Shown here piece after piece: positions 1 to 6,264 of a stretch of DNA of 9,180 nucleotides; within the stretch, counting starts at the first letter, position 1, and each line of letters opens with the position of its first letter. The notes beneath the pieces are model-generated. The model was not told the origin of the DNA, ran no database searches, and was given only the letters and a program-made list of their open reading frames with translations. A program made the position numbers and the translations under genes. Origin of the DNA: JBDRLV01 sp043812755 (GTDB taxonomy: Bacteria; Patescibacteriota; Patescibacteriia; UBA9934; GWF2-40-263). The stretch lies in contig JBDRLV010000058.1 in the NCBI GenBank assembly GCA_043812755.1, forward strand, positions 1 to 9,180, written 5' to 3'.

Positions 1-1197
1 AGTACTTTTGCCACTACCTGTGTAACCAACGATTGCAACCATCTTACCTGGCGGAACCTCAAGGTTGAAGTTGCGCAGAGCGTCAGATCCGCCAGGGTAT
101 GAAAATGAAACACCCTCATACGTTACAGCGCCACGCAAGGAACCAACAGGCAAAGGATTTTCAGGGGGCTGAATCTCAGAACGCTGATCAAGCAAAGTGA
201 AAAACCTTTGCGCATCCTCTTTTTTACGACCAACACTCAGCCACCCATTTGTGGCCTCATTTACACTACCCATAATCCCCATAATGAACTGAATGTAGAT
301 GAACACATCACCCAGTGTTAGAGAAGAATGAGAGAACTCATAGAAAAAGAGTCCCATGATTGCAATGAAGCCCAAAGAGGTAAATGCATTCTGCGTGAAG
401 CCTGCAAAAAGACGTCCTTTGGTTTCGTTCCAATTTTTCTCAACAGAAATCTTGTTCCACTTAGCAAATCTGACATGCTCTCTGTGGGCTTGGCCAAACG
501 TCTGCACGGTAGCGATATTGACAATCGACTCCTGAGCAAGCATATCTGATCGCTCGCCTGCGTCAGCTCTGTCTTTTTGCATTCGACTGTACTTTTTGTC
601 AGCCCGCAAAACATTGATCAGTGAAATAGGAATGATCACAGCAATCAAAATACCAGCCTTTGGTGAAATCGCGACAAGAGCCACAAAATACACCACGCTC
701 TTCAGCACTGGTGGCACAATTCTGAAAAACAGATTATTTGTTGTGCGCACAATTGCTTCAACACCGCGCCCAATTTTGCCGAGCTTTTTGCCTGTCTGCT
801 CACGAATGTGATAGCCAAGCGAAAGCGTCATTAACTTATTGTGAGCCTGAACATTCAAAGACTCGTCCATGGAAAGTGAAACAAGCTCTGACGCTCTCTC
901 AGACCACATTCGCACATAGGCCTTTAAAACATCAACAAACAAGTACACTGCCAACACGCTTGCAATAAGCACAACCATGCTGTCAGAGTACTCGCCAAGC
1001 GCCTCAACAATCCAACTCAGCGGTCGCACAAACTCAGACTTGCCTGAAAGAATGCTACCAAGCAAATCAAACATTGCTTTGAGCACAAATGTATTTGCAA
1101 CATCAACCAACTGAAATGCAAACACAAGCGCAACAGAAATTGCTACATGAACTTTGAAAGGAGCAACAAGTGCCCAGTACTTTCGCCAAAATTGCAT
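1..1197 (-). CDS. ABC exporter, membrane domain plus start of ATPase domain (partial, 3' end outside window)
   Basis: This is a type I ABC exporter half-transporter (membrane domain fused to ATPase) of the multidrug/lipid exporter family. The visible 399 codons begin at the ATG at 1197-1195 with MQFWRKYWALVAPFKVHVAI. Hydrophobic spans fit the six-helix ABC membrane domain over roughly residues 15-310. The nucleotide-binding domain then begins, with an aromatic A-loop (VSFSYPGG) and the Walker A motif GYTGSGKST as the very last residues before the left edge. The signature motif, Walker B and H-loop lie outside the window. The start is set by a textbook Shine-Dalgarno 3 nt upstream and by the absence of conserved sequence before it. 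It has its own promoter and a structured leader, so it is probably a separate unit from the glycan genes upstream. The substrate cannot be read from this part; lipid-linked glycan, lipid or drug export are all possible. Confidence 0.93.
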   Translation of the reverse strand, partial: MQFWRKYWALVAPFKVHVAISVALVFAFQLVDVANTFVLKAMFDLLGSILSGKSEFVRPLSWIVEALGEYSDSMVVLIASVLAVYLFVDVLKAYVRMWSERASELVSLSMDESLNVQAHNKLMTLSLGYHIREQTGKKLGKIGRGVEAIVRTTNNLFFRIVPPVLKSVVYFVALVAISPKAGILIAVIIPISLINVLRADKKYSRMQKDRADAGERSDMLAQESIVNIATVQTFGQAHREHVRFAKWNKISVEKNWNETKGRLFAGFTQNAFTSLGFIAIMGLFFYEFSHSSLTLGDVFIYIQFIMGIMGSVNEATNGWLSVGRKKEDAQRFFTLLDQRSEIQPPENPLPVGSLRGAVTYEGVSFSYPGGSDALRNFNLEVPPGKMVAIVGYTGSGKST

Positions 1198-1200
1198 CTT

Positions 1201-1210
1201 TCACCTCCTT
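1201..1210 (-). promoter_or_regulatory. Strong Shine-Dalgarno of the ABC exporter
   Basis: The minus strand reads AAGGAGGTGA, almost the full anti-16S complement, ending 3 nt before the ATG at 1197 (about 7 nt from the GGAGG core). It is the strongest ribosome binding site in the window and fixes the start. It lies only 7 nt downstream of the base of the 153-nt leader hairpin, so the folding of that stem could influence access to it. Confidence 0.9.
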
Positions 1211-1217
1211 GGGGCTG

Positions 1218-1370
1218 TATCACCGAATACCATTTTTGCTACAATCTCTGAATTTCGGTCATAATCGTTTTAAAATTTTTTACTTAGCTGTTAAGCTAAG
1301 CTGCAAAATTTGTGCAACGATTCTGCCACAAAATTCAGAGATTTCGCTATAAAAAGCGCATTCGGTGATA
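1218..1370 (-). promoter_or_regulatory. Long imperfect hairpin in the ABC exporter leader (153 nt)
   Basis: This is a block-wise palindrome centred near 1292. Exact complementary blocks are 1218-1228 with 1360-1370 (TATCACCGAAT / ATTCGGTGATA), 1233-1237 with 1351-1355, 1245-1255 with 1331-1341 (TCTCTGAATTT / AAATTCAGAGA), 1263-1269 with 1316-1322 (AATCGTT / AACGATT), and 1283-1289 with 1294-1300 (CTTAGCT / AGCTAAG, closing a 4-nt loop). The blocks are separated by nearly symmetric mismatched segments of 4 to about 15 nt, which in RNA would be internal loops. It sits between a sigma70-like promoter (1399-1427) and the Shine-Dalgarno (1201-1210), so it should be transcribed as the exporter's 5' leader. 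It matches no riboswitch or T-box that I recognise: there is no T-box sequence and no U-tract terminator on the 3' side. Either a cis-regulatory RNA or an inserted palindromic (MITE-like) repeat would fit. Confidence 0.75.
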
Positions 1371-1398
1371 TAACCCATCTGGCAACTTGAAACAGCCA

Positions 1399-1427
1399 AG
1401 TGTAGCAGAAAAATTGAGTTCTGTCAA
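1399..1427 (-). promoter_or_regulatory. Sigma70-like promoter of the ABC exporter
   Basis: On the minus strand a perfect -35 box TTGACA (1427-1422) is followed by a 17-nt spacer and a -10 box TACACT (1404-1399; 4 of 6 matches to TATAAT). The predicted transcription start is near 1392, giving a leader of about 195 nt before the ATG at 1197. It lies just downstream of the intrinsic terminator that ends the glycosyltransferase operon, which supports a new transcription unit starting here. Confidence 0.75.
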
Positions 1428-1439
1428 TCCTGTTCAACC

Positions 1440-1463
1440 AAAAAACCGCATTTTAAGCGGTTT
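1440..1463 (-). terminator. Intrinsic terminator of the glycan operon
   Basis: On the minus strand AAACCGC (1463-1457) pairs with GCGGTTT (1449-1443) around a 7-nt loop and runs into a T6 tract (1445-1440, partly inside the stem). It begins 17 nt after the stop codon of the glycosyltransferase ending at 1481, which is the expected position for a rho-independent terminator closing the operon. Confidence 0.85.
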
Positions 1464-1480
1464 ATTTGTAAACAGTTTCA

Positions 1481-2686
1481 TTATCTCTTTATCTCCGAAA
1501 TAAATTCTTCAAGCTTTTCAACATACTGCTTTGCAGAACAGGCTTCAACAGATGCACGTATTTTGTTTGCATTGTCAAAATAAAATCCAATCTTTGAAAA
1601 CACCTCATCAATAGCATGTGCAAGCACCTCTGGATTATTAGGCTCAACTAACATACCATTTTCTCCCTCTTTAATAAGTTCGTTTGTTCCACCAATTTTT
1701 GTACCAATCGCTGGAATGCCCAGATGAAAACATTCATAAATAATTCGCGGAGAATTTTCATAACATGTTGAAGGCACAATGGCAACATCACAAATTGCCA
1801 TAAGCTCCATCAAATGTGTCTGAACAACAGCGCCGTGGTAGGTAATACGATTGTCATGATACACACGCTTTGAAATATAATCTGCTAGCGTGCCATTGCC
1901 AACAACATGAAGATGCACTGGTGATTTTACTTTTTCCAAAGCATCTAACAAAACAAGAATCCCCTTATGTTTTTCAAGCTTTCCACCAAAAAATAATCGC
2001 ATATATTTTGATGGTCTGTTTTTTTGTATTCTAATTACATAATCAGGGGTTGGATTTGTGAGTATTTTAAAATTACTTTTTGGGAAAAACCCACGCTCTT
2101 TATAAAAATTGCTTAAATATTTTGATGGCGAAATAACTATATCTGGCGATCCAATTATTTTCTTTACTTGATTCTCATACCACCTTTGAAGCCATGAATC
2201 ATTCCTCCAATGATGCTCCTCTCCGGCAAGTAAAACTCCACTTGGAATTGAAAGCTGAACATCATGCAAAATATGTACGTGTGGAATTTTTGATTGTCTA
2301 ATTGCTTTTACAATCTTCAATCCGAAACCTTTCAGATTGTGAGTGATAATTACATCAGGAGTGTCTTTTGCTAAAATAGATTTTAAAACATGATAGGAAT
2401 GTGAAGACCATAAATCAATCATATGCCATAACATCCTTGCAACAAACGGAAACCTGGACGCATAAAGAATATGATAAATATTAAAAGGCCAGATTCTATA
2501 AACAGTTGCATTATTTCTCTCCCGCTTGCTCAATCGAAAAGCTGTAAGTTTATTAAAAGGACGCGTTGAAAAAACGCTAACTTTGTGCCCTTTTTTACAA
2601 AACTCTTGCACACTATCCCATGCAACTTGTTCTGCTCCACCGTAAGAAATTGGAGGATATAAATTTGAGATGACTAATATCTTCAT
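1481..2686 (-). CDS. Glycosyltransferase family 4 (GT-B fold), last gene of the glycan operon
   Basis: A 401-residue retaining glycosyltransferase of the GT4 (group 1) type, predicted cytoplasmic or membrane-peripheral, that would transfer a sugar from a nucleotide-sugar donor to a growing glycan. The N-terminal acceptor domain opens with MKILVISNLYPP and the glycine loop YGGAEQ (residues 16-20). The C-terminal donor domain begins around residue 229 with LFFGGKLEKHKG, where lysine replaces the more usual arginine of the G-R-L motif. The family's E-x7-E donor-site pair is present as E310 and E318 (ENSPRIIYE), followed by GIPAIGT and GGTNELI. Length is normal for the family. The ATG at 2686 abuts a TTTAGGA-type repeat; no good Shine-Dalgarno is visible, only an AGGA from that repeat 3 nt before the ATG. 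The exact sugar cannot be assigned. Confidence 0.93.
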   Translation of the reverse strand: MKILVISNLYPPISYGGAEQVAWDSVQEFCKKGHKVSVFSTRPFNKLTAFRLSKRERNNATVYRIWPFNIYHILYASRFPFVARMLWHMIDLWSSHSYHVLKSILAKDTPDVIITHNLKGFGLKIVKAIRQSKIPHVHILHDVQLSIPSGVLLAGEEHHWRNDSWLQRWYENQVKKIIGSPDIVISPSKYLSNFYKERGFFPKSNFKILTNPTPDYVIRIQKNRPSKYMRLFFGGKLEKHKGILVLLDALEKVKSPVHLHVVGNGTLADYISKRVYHDNRITYHGAVVQTHLMELMAICDVAIVPSTCYENSPRIIYECFHLGIPAIGTKIGGTNELIKEGENGMLVEPNNPEVLAHAIDEVFSKIGFYFDNANKIRASVEACSAKQYVEKLEEFISEIKR

Positions 2687-2815
2687 AAATCCTAAAATCT
2701 AATTTCTAAATTCTAAACAATTTCTAATGTTCAAAACTCAAATGTTCTAAACCACGGTTTTGAATTTTTAAAATTAATATTTTGATATTGTTTAGGATTT
2801 AGGATTTAGGATTTT
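2687..2815. repeat. TTTAGGA-type dispersed intergenic repeat, copy A
   Basis: An AT-rich element whose left end carries CTAAA/TCTAA-type heptads (AAATCCTAAA, TTCTAAATTCTAAAC) and whose right end carries the inverse array (TTTAGGATTTAGGATTTAGG, 2791-2810). The ends can pair as a long weak hairpin. Its core from about 2743 to 2810 is closely similar to copy B at 6199-6264 in the same orientation (shared TTCTAAACC, AATTTTT, ATATTTTGA, ATTGTTTAG). The right-hand heptads are read as the last codons and stop of the upstream glycosyltransferase, and the left edge abuts the next gene's ATG. Repeats of this style are, from memory, common between genes in Patescibacteria contigs. Confidence 0.75.
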
Positions 2816-3940
2816 TGTATAAGTATTTTCGAGCTTGCAAATCAACGGCTCCCATGCAAATTCACTCTCTGCCCTTTTGCGTCCAGAAAGGCCAAGTCTT
2901 TCTCGTAAATCCACCTGTTCTAATAATAAAACAAGTGCTTTGCGCAATTCATCAACATGTTTTGGAGGAACCAAAAACCCTGTTTCTCCATTTAACACCA
3001 CACTGCGTACTCCTGGCAAATCTGAGGCAATGGTTGGTATCCCACTTGCTGCAGCCTCAAGGGCAACAAGTCCAAACGCCTCTGCCCGCTCAGTTGAAGG
3101 AAAACACAACATATCAGATGCGCGGTACCATTTAGGGAGCATTTCATCATCAACAGGACCTAAAAAAGTTATCTTATCACCAAGCCTGTGTGCTTTTACT
3201 GTTGCCTCAAAACTCGCTCGCATTTCACCTTCTCCAACAATCACTGCGTGCCAAGCATACTGTTCCATTTCTTTGAGAGCATCAAGTAAAACTGGTAGGC
3301 CTTTAAAGTGATGTGCTCGATCCAAACCACCAACAAATAAAATCACAGGCATATCAGGACGAATGCCGAGTGATGTTTTTAACTCATCTTCACTGCCTGG
3401 ATGAAACTTATTAAGATCAACTCCAAATGGATGAATTTCAATTTTATCTTGAATATCATCTAGTTTCTTAAGCGCACAAGTCGCTGCATAGTCACGAGAG
3501 CTAACAAGAATCTTGTCAGCACGCCCCATAATCCAAGGCATTAAAAGTTTTTTGTGAGCTGTAAACATCATTCCTTTAGCCCCATCTGCCACTGCATCCA
3601 TGTGATATGTAATTACAAGCCCCTGTTCTTTTTTAATGGCCTTACGAACAATCACAGGTTCAGCTCCTCCAAAAAAAGGATAGTGAAGGTGAACAATATC
3701 AAAACCTGCCAAACGATTGTAAAGCGATGGTGTTACGCTTGCGTTTCCAACATGCAGATGCGAAGGGATTCTATGAATGTGTTTTTCAGTATCCTTTACG
3801 CTTTTATATGCTGGAGTAAAAACATGCACATTATGCCCGCGCTCACGCAAATAGTTTGTGTATTCAAAAGCAATTTTCCCCATGCCACCACGATATGGAG
3901 GATATGTTGATACAACTTGTGCGATTTTTAAACTCACCAT
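2792..3940 (-). CDS. Glycosyltransferase family 4 (GT-B fold)
   Basis: A 382-residue GT4 enzyme predicted to add a sugar to a lipid-linked glycan at the inner face of the membrane. The N-terminus MVSLKIAQVVSTYPPYRGGM holds the glycine-rich loop RGGMGK. The donor domain starts at about residue 200 with FVGGLDRAHHFKG, and the E-x7-E pair is E287 and E295 (EAFGLVALE), followed by GIPTIASDLPG and GETGFLV. I chose the ATG at 3940 rather than an upstream GTG at 3997, because the conserved beta strand begins here and the ATG overlaps the preceding gene's stop by 7 nt (ATGGTGA), a standard sign of translational coupling; no Shine-Dalgarno is visible. The final residues ILNPKS and the TAA stop are encoded by the heptad array of the adjacent repeat, so the C-terminal tail is probably a recent extension or replacement. 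Confidence 0.94.
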   Translation of the reverse strand: MVSLKIAQVVSTYPPYRGGMGKIAFEYTNYLRERGHNVHVFTPAYKSVKDTEKHIHRIPSHLHVGNASVTPSLYNRLAGFDIVHLHYPFFGGAEPVIVRKAIKKEQGLVITYHMDAVADGAKGMMFTAHKKLLMPWIMGRADKILVSSRDYAATCALKKLDDIQDKIEIHPFGVDLNKFHPGSEDELKTSLGIRPDMPVILFVGGLDRAHHFKGLPVLLDALKEMEQYAWHAVIVGEGEMRASFEATVKAHRLGDKITFLGPVDDEMLPKWYRASDMLCFPSTERAEAFGLVALEAAASGIPTIASDLPGVRSVVLNGETGFLVPPKHVDELRKALVLLLEQVDLRERLGLSGRKRAESEFAWEPLICKLENTYTKILNPKS

Positions 3941-5016
3941 ACAATCAATCGTTTTAATAAAAACCAAATGAGTGTTAAGGCAGGATTCGCTACCCACTCT
4001 ATAACTGCATTTGATGTTTCCTGATGATCAATGCGCGCAACAAACAATTTGCAAATTTCTTTGTCTGAAACTGTGCGTAGTATCTTGGATTCTTTTCGTT
4101 TTGCTAATATATGCCTGATTGTTTTGAATCGTAGTATATCAACATATGAAAGTAGCTTTTCTTTTGACCACTTGCCACGAATTGAAAAAATAATCAATGC
4201 TACCTCAAGACAAATCATAAATGGCAAAAGCAATAGCAATGTCGCGACCTTAAGATGAAACGCATGTACTAAAAACCTATTACGTTCCATCCAAAAAAAC
4301 TTTTGAATAGAACGCTTGAATTCATATTTATGATATACAATAGATTTCATGGAAATAACATTTCGCGCACCTGTTAATCTAATCCTCCAACCCAATTCCA
4401 AATCCTCATGATACAAAAACAAAAACCCATCCAAATTACCAACCTTGCGCAAAGTGCTTGCACGATACAAAACTGCAGCACCACTAGCGTAGGCTATCTC
4501 TTGCCCATCTTTGATACGAACTGATAAATGCTTTCTGCCATTGTCTCGCACATATCCAAACCCCAAAAACTGAACCATGCCACCCGTTGAGTTAACAGTG
4601 AGCTCGTCTTGCCAAAGAAGCATTAAAGATTGCACAGATCCGATTTTCTCATCAGATTCTGCCAAATAAACGGCTTCTCGAATTGCATCTGGATGAAACT
4701 TTGCATCATTGTTTAGCAAATAAACATAATCTGCATTAGCTAAAAGCGCATGATCAATTCCAATATTACATCCACCTGCAAATCCGGTATTTTCTGGATT
4801 TGGAAAAAAAGTTACATGAGGAAAATCTTTTTCTAGTTCTGGCAACACTTGCTCGCGTATCATTGACGCGCTGTCATCGGGTGAATTATTATCAACAATA
4901 ATTATCTGCAAACTTTCTTTTGAATAATTAAGATTTTGTAATGATAAAACAACGTCCTTAAGATATGGACGCGAATTGTAGGCAAGATATACGATTGCAA
5001 CGGTTGGTTGATTCAT
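3934..5016 (-). CDS. GT2 glycosyltransferase, rhamnosyltransferase-like (WcaE/RfbF type)
   Basis: A 360-residue inverting GT-A enzyme. Visible motifs are VAIVYLAYNSRPYL at the N-terminus, IIIVDNNSPDDS (38-49), NTGFAGGCNIGI (76-87), the metal-binding DXD variant LLNNDAK (100-106), ASGAAVLYRA (177-186) and the acceptor/base motif LYHEDLELGWR (201-211), where D205 or E204 would be the catalytic base. A hydrophobic segment at about 257-278 suggests membrane anchoring near a lipid-linked acceptor. This arrangement is typical of rhamnosyl or related transferases of O-antigen-type loci, but the sugar is not provable here. I chose the ATG at 5016; earlier possible starts (ATG 5031, TTG 5046) would add residues encoded by the palindromic repeat. 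No clear Shine-Dalgarno is visible. Its stop overlaps the start of the next GT4. Confidence 0.92.
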   Translation of the reverse strand: MNQPTVAIVYLAYNSRPYLKDVVLSLQNLNYSKESLQIIIVDNNSPDDSASMIREQVLPELEKDFPHVTFFPNPENTGFAGGCNIGIDHALLANADYVYLLNNDAKFHPDAIREAVYLAESDEKIGSVQSLMLLWQDELTVNSTGGMVQFLGFGYVRDNGRKHLSVRIKDGQEIAYASGAAVLYRASTLRKVGNLDGFLFLYHEDLELGWRIRLTGARNVISMKSIVYHKYEFKRSIQKFFWMERNRFLVHAFHLKVATLLLLLPFMICLEVALIIFSIRGKWSKEKLLSYVDILRFKTIRHILAKRKESKILRTVSDKEICKLFVARIDHQETSNAVIEWVANPALTLIWFLLKRLIVW

Positions 5017-5024
5017 AATTTGTC

Positions 5025-5137
5025 TTGTCATTCTGAGCCCAGCCAACAGCGGGGCGTAAGAATCTCATTGTTTGAGCAATGGGATCCTTCGGTCGCTCCG
5101 CCCAGCTACGCAGGGCTTCGCTCCCTCAGGATGACAA
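5025..5137. repeat. 113-bp palindromic repeat with 13-bp terminal inverted repeats
   Basis: The ends TTGTCATTCTGAG (5025-5037) and CTCAGGATGACAA (5125-5137) are inverted repeats with one mismatch. Inside, TCTCATTG (5063-5070) and CAATGGGA (5077-5084) form a second hairpin with one wobble, and a GC-rich stretch with CCTTCGGTCGCT and GGGCTTCGCTCC follows. The sequence is far more GC-rich than its surroundings. From memory, it belongs to a style of REP/MITE-like repeat (CATTCTGAG...GGATCCTTCGG...CTCAGGATGACA) scattered through many unrelated bacterial genomes. It fills nearly all the gap between the DUF2304 gene (stop at 5145) and the GT2 gene (ATG at 5016). It has no coding capacity and must be moved in trans if it is mobile. 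Confidence 0.85.
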
Positions 5138-5144
5138 ATAGTAT

Positions 5145-5477
5145 TTATTCTTCATCCAAATCCTTCAATGCAACACTGCGCACAAGCTTTGTAATTTGGT
5201 TTTCAATATCTTCTAATTTAACAAACACCCTGTAAACCAAATAAAACAACAAAATAATCGAAACATAAATAGCTAAATCAACTCCACGCCCAACGCCGAG
5301 AACACTAGCTAGTGTTTGAGTAGTCTGCGGAAGCAAAACTACAAGACACAAAACAAGCCAAAACAATAACCAAAACACAAGCCAAAATCTTGTTACCCTA
5401 CCTTGATGAAATTGCATGCTAGCTCGAACAATAGCAAAAAGAGCAAAAACAACAATAAATATTTGGATTAACAACAT
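5145..5477 (-). CDS. DUF2304 family small membrane protein
   Basis: A 110-residue integral membrane protein with three predicted helices: about residues 2-18, 30-51 and 67-86. It ends in a charged tail, YLVYRVFVKLEDIENQITKLVRSVAL, which is the recognisable C-terminal signature of DUF2304. Proteins of this family are usually found directly after a DPM1-like GT2 gene, as here, and are thought to be a membrane partner of that transferase; no biochemical role is established to my knowledge. The start at 5477 lies 1 nt after the GT2 stop, with AAGGAGG (5494-5488) inside the end of the GT2 gene and 10 nt from the ATG, so the pair is very likely co-translated. Confidence 0.88.
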   Translation of the reverse strand: MLLIQIFIVVFALFAIVRASMQFHQGRVTRFWLVFWLLFWLVLCLVVLLPQTTQTLASVLGVGRGVDLAIYVSIILLFYLVYRVFVKLEDIENQITKLVRSVALKDLDEE

Positions 5478-5478
5478 A

Positions 5479-6141
5479 TTATGAAATCCTCCTTACTAAA
5501 AGTTTAATGAGAGTTTTAATGCCCACCATAAAACTCTGGCCCTTGGAAAGAGAATAGGTGGTGTAGATTGCTTGAATAGGAATCTCTTTTAATTTTAATG
5601 ACTGTCTTTTCACTTCAGAAACGATTTCAGAAGAAACTTCCATTCGATTTGTTCGGATTCGAATTTTTTCTAATGCTTTTTTATTGAAAGCTCTGTATCC
5701 TGATTGGCTATCTGTTACCCATGCTCCAAACAATAAAAAAGTAACAATGTTTCCAACTGTGTTTGCAAGAATTCTGTGCCATGGCATTCCTTTTGGATTT
5801 AATAAACGAGAACCAATTACAACATCTACGCCTTCTTCAATGGCTTTGATAAAATTTGGAATTTCTTTTGGATCATGCTGGCCATCTGAATCAAGTGTTA
5901 TCGCAATGTCAGCACCAAGCTTTTTAACAGCTTCAAAACCAGTACCAAGCGCAGCTCCAAGCCCTCTATTTATCACATGAACCAAAACAATTGCCCCGCT
6001 TTGTAAGGCCTGTTTGTATGTTTCATCGCTTGAGCCGTCGTCAACAACAATCATTTCATCTACAAAACCGCGGACCTGATCAAGGACCTTGGCAATGGTT
6101 TTTTCTTCATTGAATGCTGGAATTATTGCAATCGTTTTCAT
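5479..6141 (-). CDS. DPM1-like GT2 glycosyltransferase (polyprenyl-phosphate sugar synthase type)
   Basis: A 220-residue GT-A enzyme of the dolichyl/polyprenyl-phosphate mannose or glucose synthase-like group, predicted to transfer a sugar from a nucleotide donor to a polyprenyl phosphate at the cytoplasmic membrane. Motifs in order: IIPAFNEEKT (6-15), IVVDDGSSDET (31-41, D34/D35), NRGLGAALGTGF (58-69), the metal site TLDSDGQHDP (82-91, D84/D86), IGSR (109-112), DSQSGYRAF (144-152) and EVSSEIVSE (168-176). It lacks C-terminal membrane helices; the following DUF2304 protein may supply the anchoring. I prefer the ATG at 6141 over a TTG at 6153, because the family's first strand starts with MKTIAIIPA and the extra residues would come from the adjacent repeat. 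No Shine-Dalgarno is evident. Confidence 0.93.
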   Translation of the reverse strand: MKTIAIIPAFNEEKTIAKVLDQVRGFVDEMIVVDDGSSDETYKQALQSGAIVLVHVINRGLGAALGTGFEAVKKLGADIAITLDSDGQHDPKEIPNFIKAIEEGVDVVIGSRLLNPKGMPWHRILANTVGNIVTFLLFGAWVTDSQSGYRAFNKKALEKIRIRTNRMEVSSEIVSEVKRQSLKLKEIPIQAIYTTYSLSKGQSFMVGIKTLIKLLVRRIS

Positions 6142-6144
6142 AAT

Positions 6145-6264
6145 GAAATTCAAAATGCTAATATCTAAACCCTAACAAATCCTAAACTCAAAATGCTAAT
6201 ATTCTAAACCGTAATTTTAAATTTTTGAAATTCATATTTTGACATTGTTTAGAATTTAGAATTT
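6145..6264. repeat. TTTAGGA-type dispersed intergenic repeat, copy B
   Basis: A second copy of the AT-rich element seen at 2687-2815, in the same orientation. Shared stretches include TTCTAAACC (6202-6210), AATTTTT, ATATTTTGA and ATTGTTTAG, with most differences being single substitutions. Its left end has TCTAAACCCTAAC and AATCCTAAACTC, and its right end TTTAGAATTTAGAATTT (6248-6264). It occupies the entire gap between the SDR stop codon (6266-6264) and the DPM1-like GT2 start (6141), touching the stop on one side and lying 3 nt from the start on the other. Confidence 0.75.

Noticed and set aside
1170..1352. Plus-strand open frame of 60 codons across the leader hairpin
   Set aside because: It overlaps the exporter start and the palindrome, has no recognisable protein features or Shine-Dalgarno, and is explained by the inverted repeat.
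1218..1370. T-box or known riboswitch upstream of the ABC exporter
   Set aside because: No T-box consensus, no terminator with a U-tract on the 3' side, and no conserved riboswitch core that I can recognise; left as an unclassified hairpin.
2791..2810. Telomere-like or CRISPR-like array
   Set aside because: Only three contiguous 7-nt units, with no spacers and no cas genes; they are the end of a dispersed intergenic repeat.
3941..3997. Longer GT4 starting at GTG 3997
   Set aside because: The extra 19 residues overlap the preceding GT2 gene and precede the conserved first strand; ATG 3940 in the ATGGTGA overlap is better.
6142..6153. Longer DPM1-like GT2 starting at TTG 6153
   Set aside because: The additional residues derive from the dispersed repeat; the family start MKTIAIIPA fits ATG 6141.
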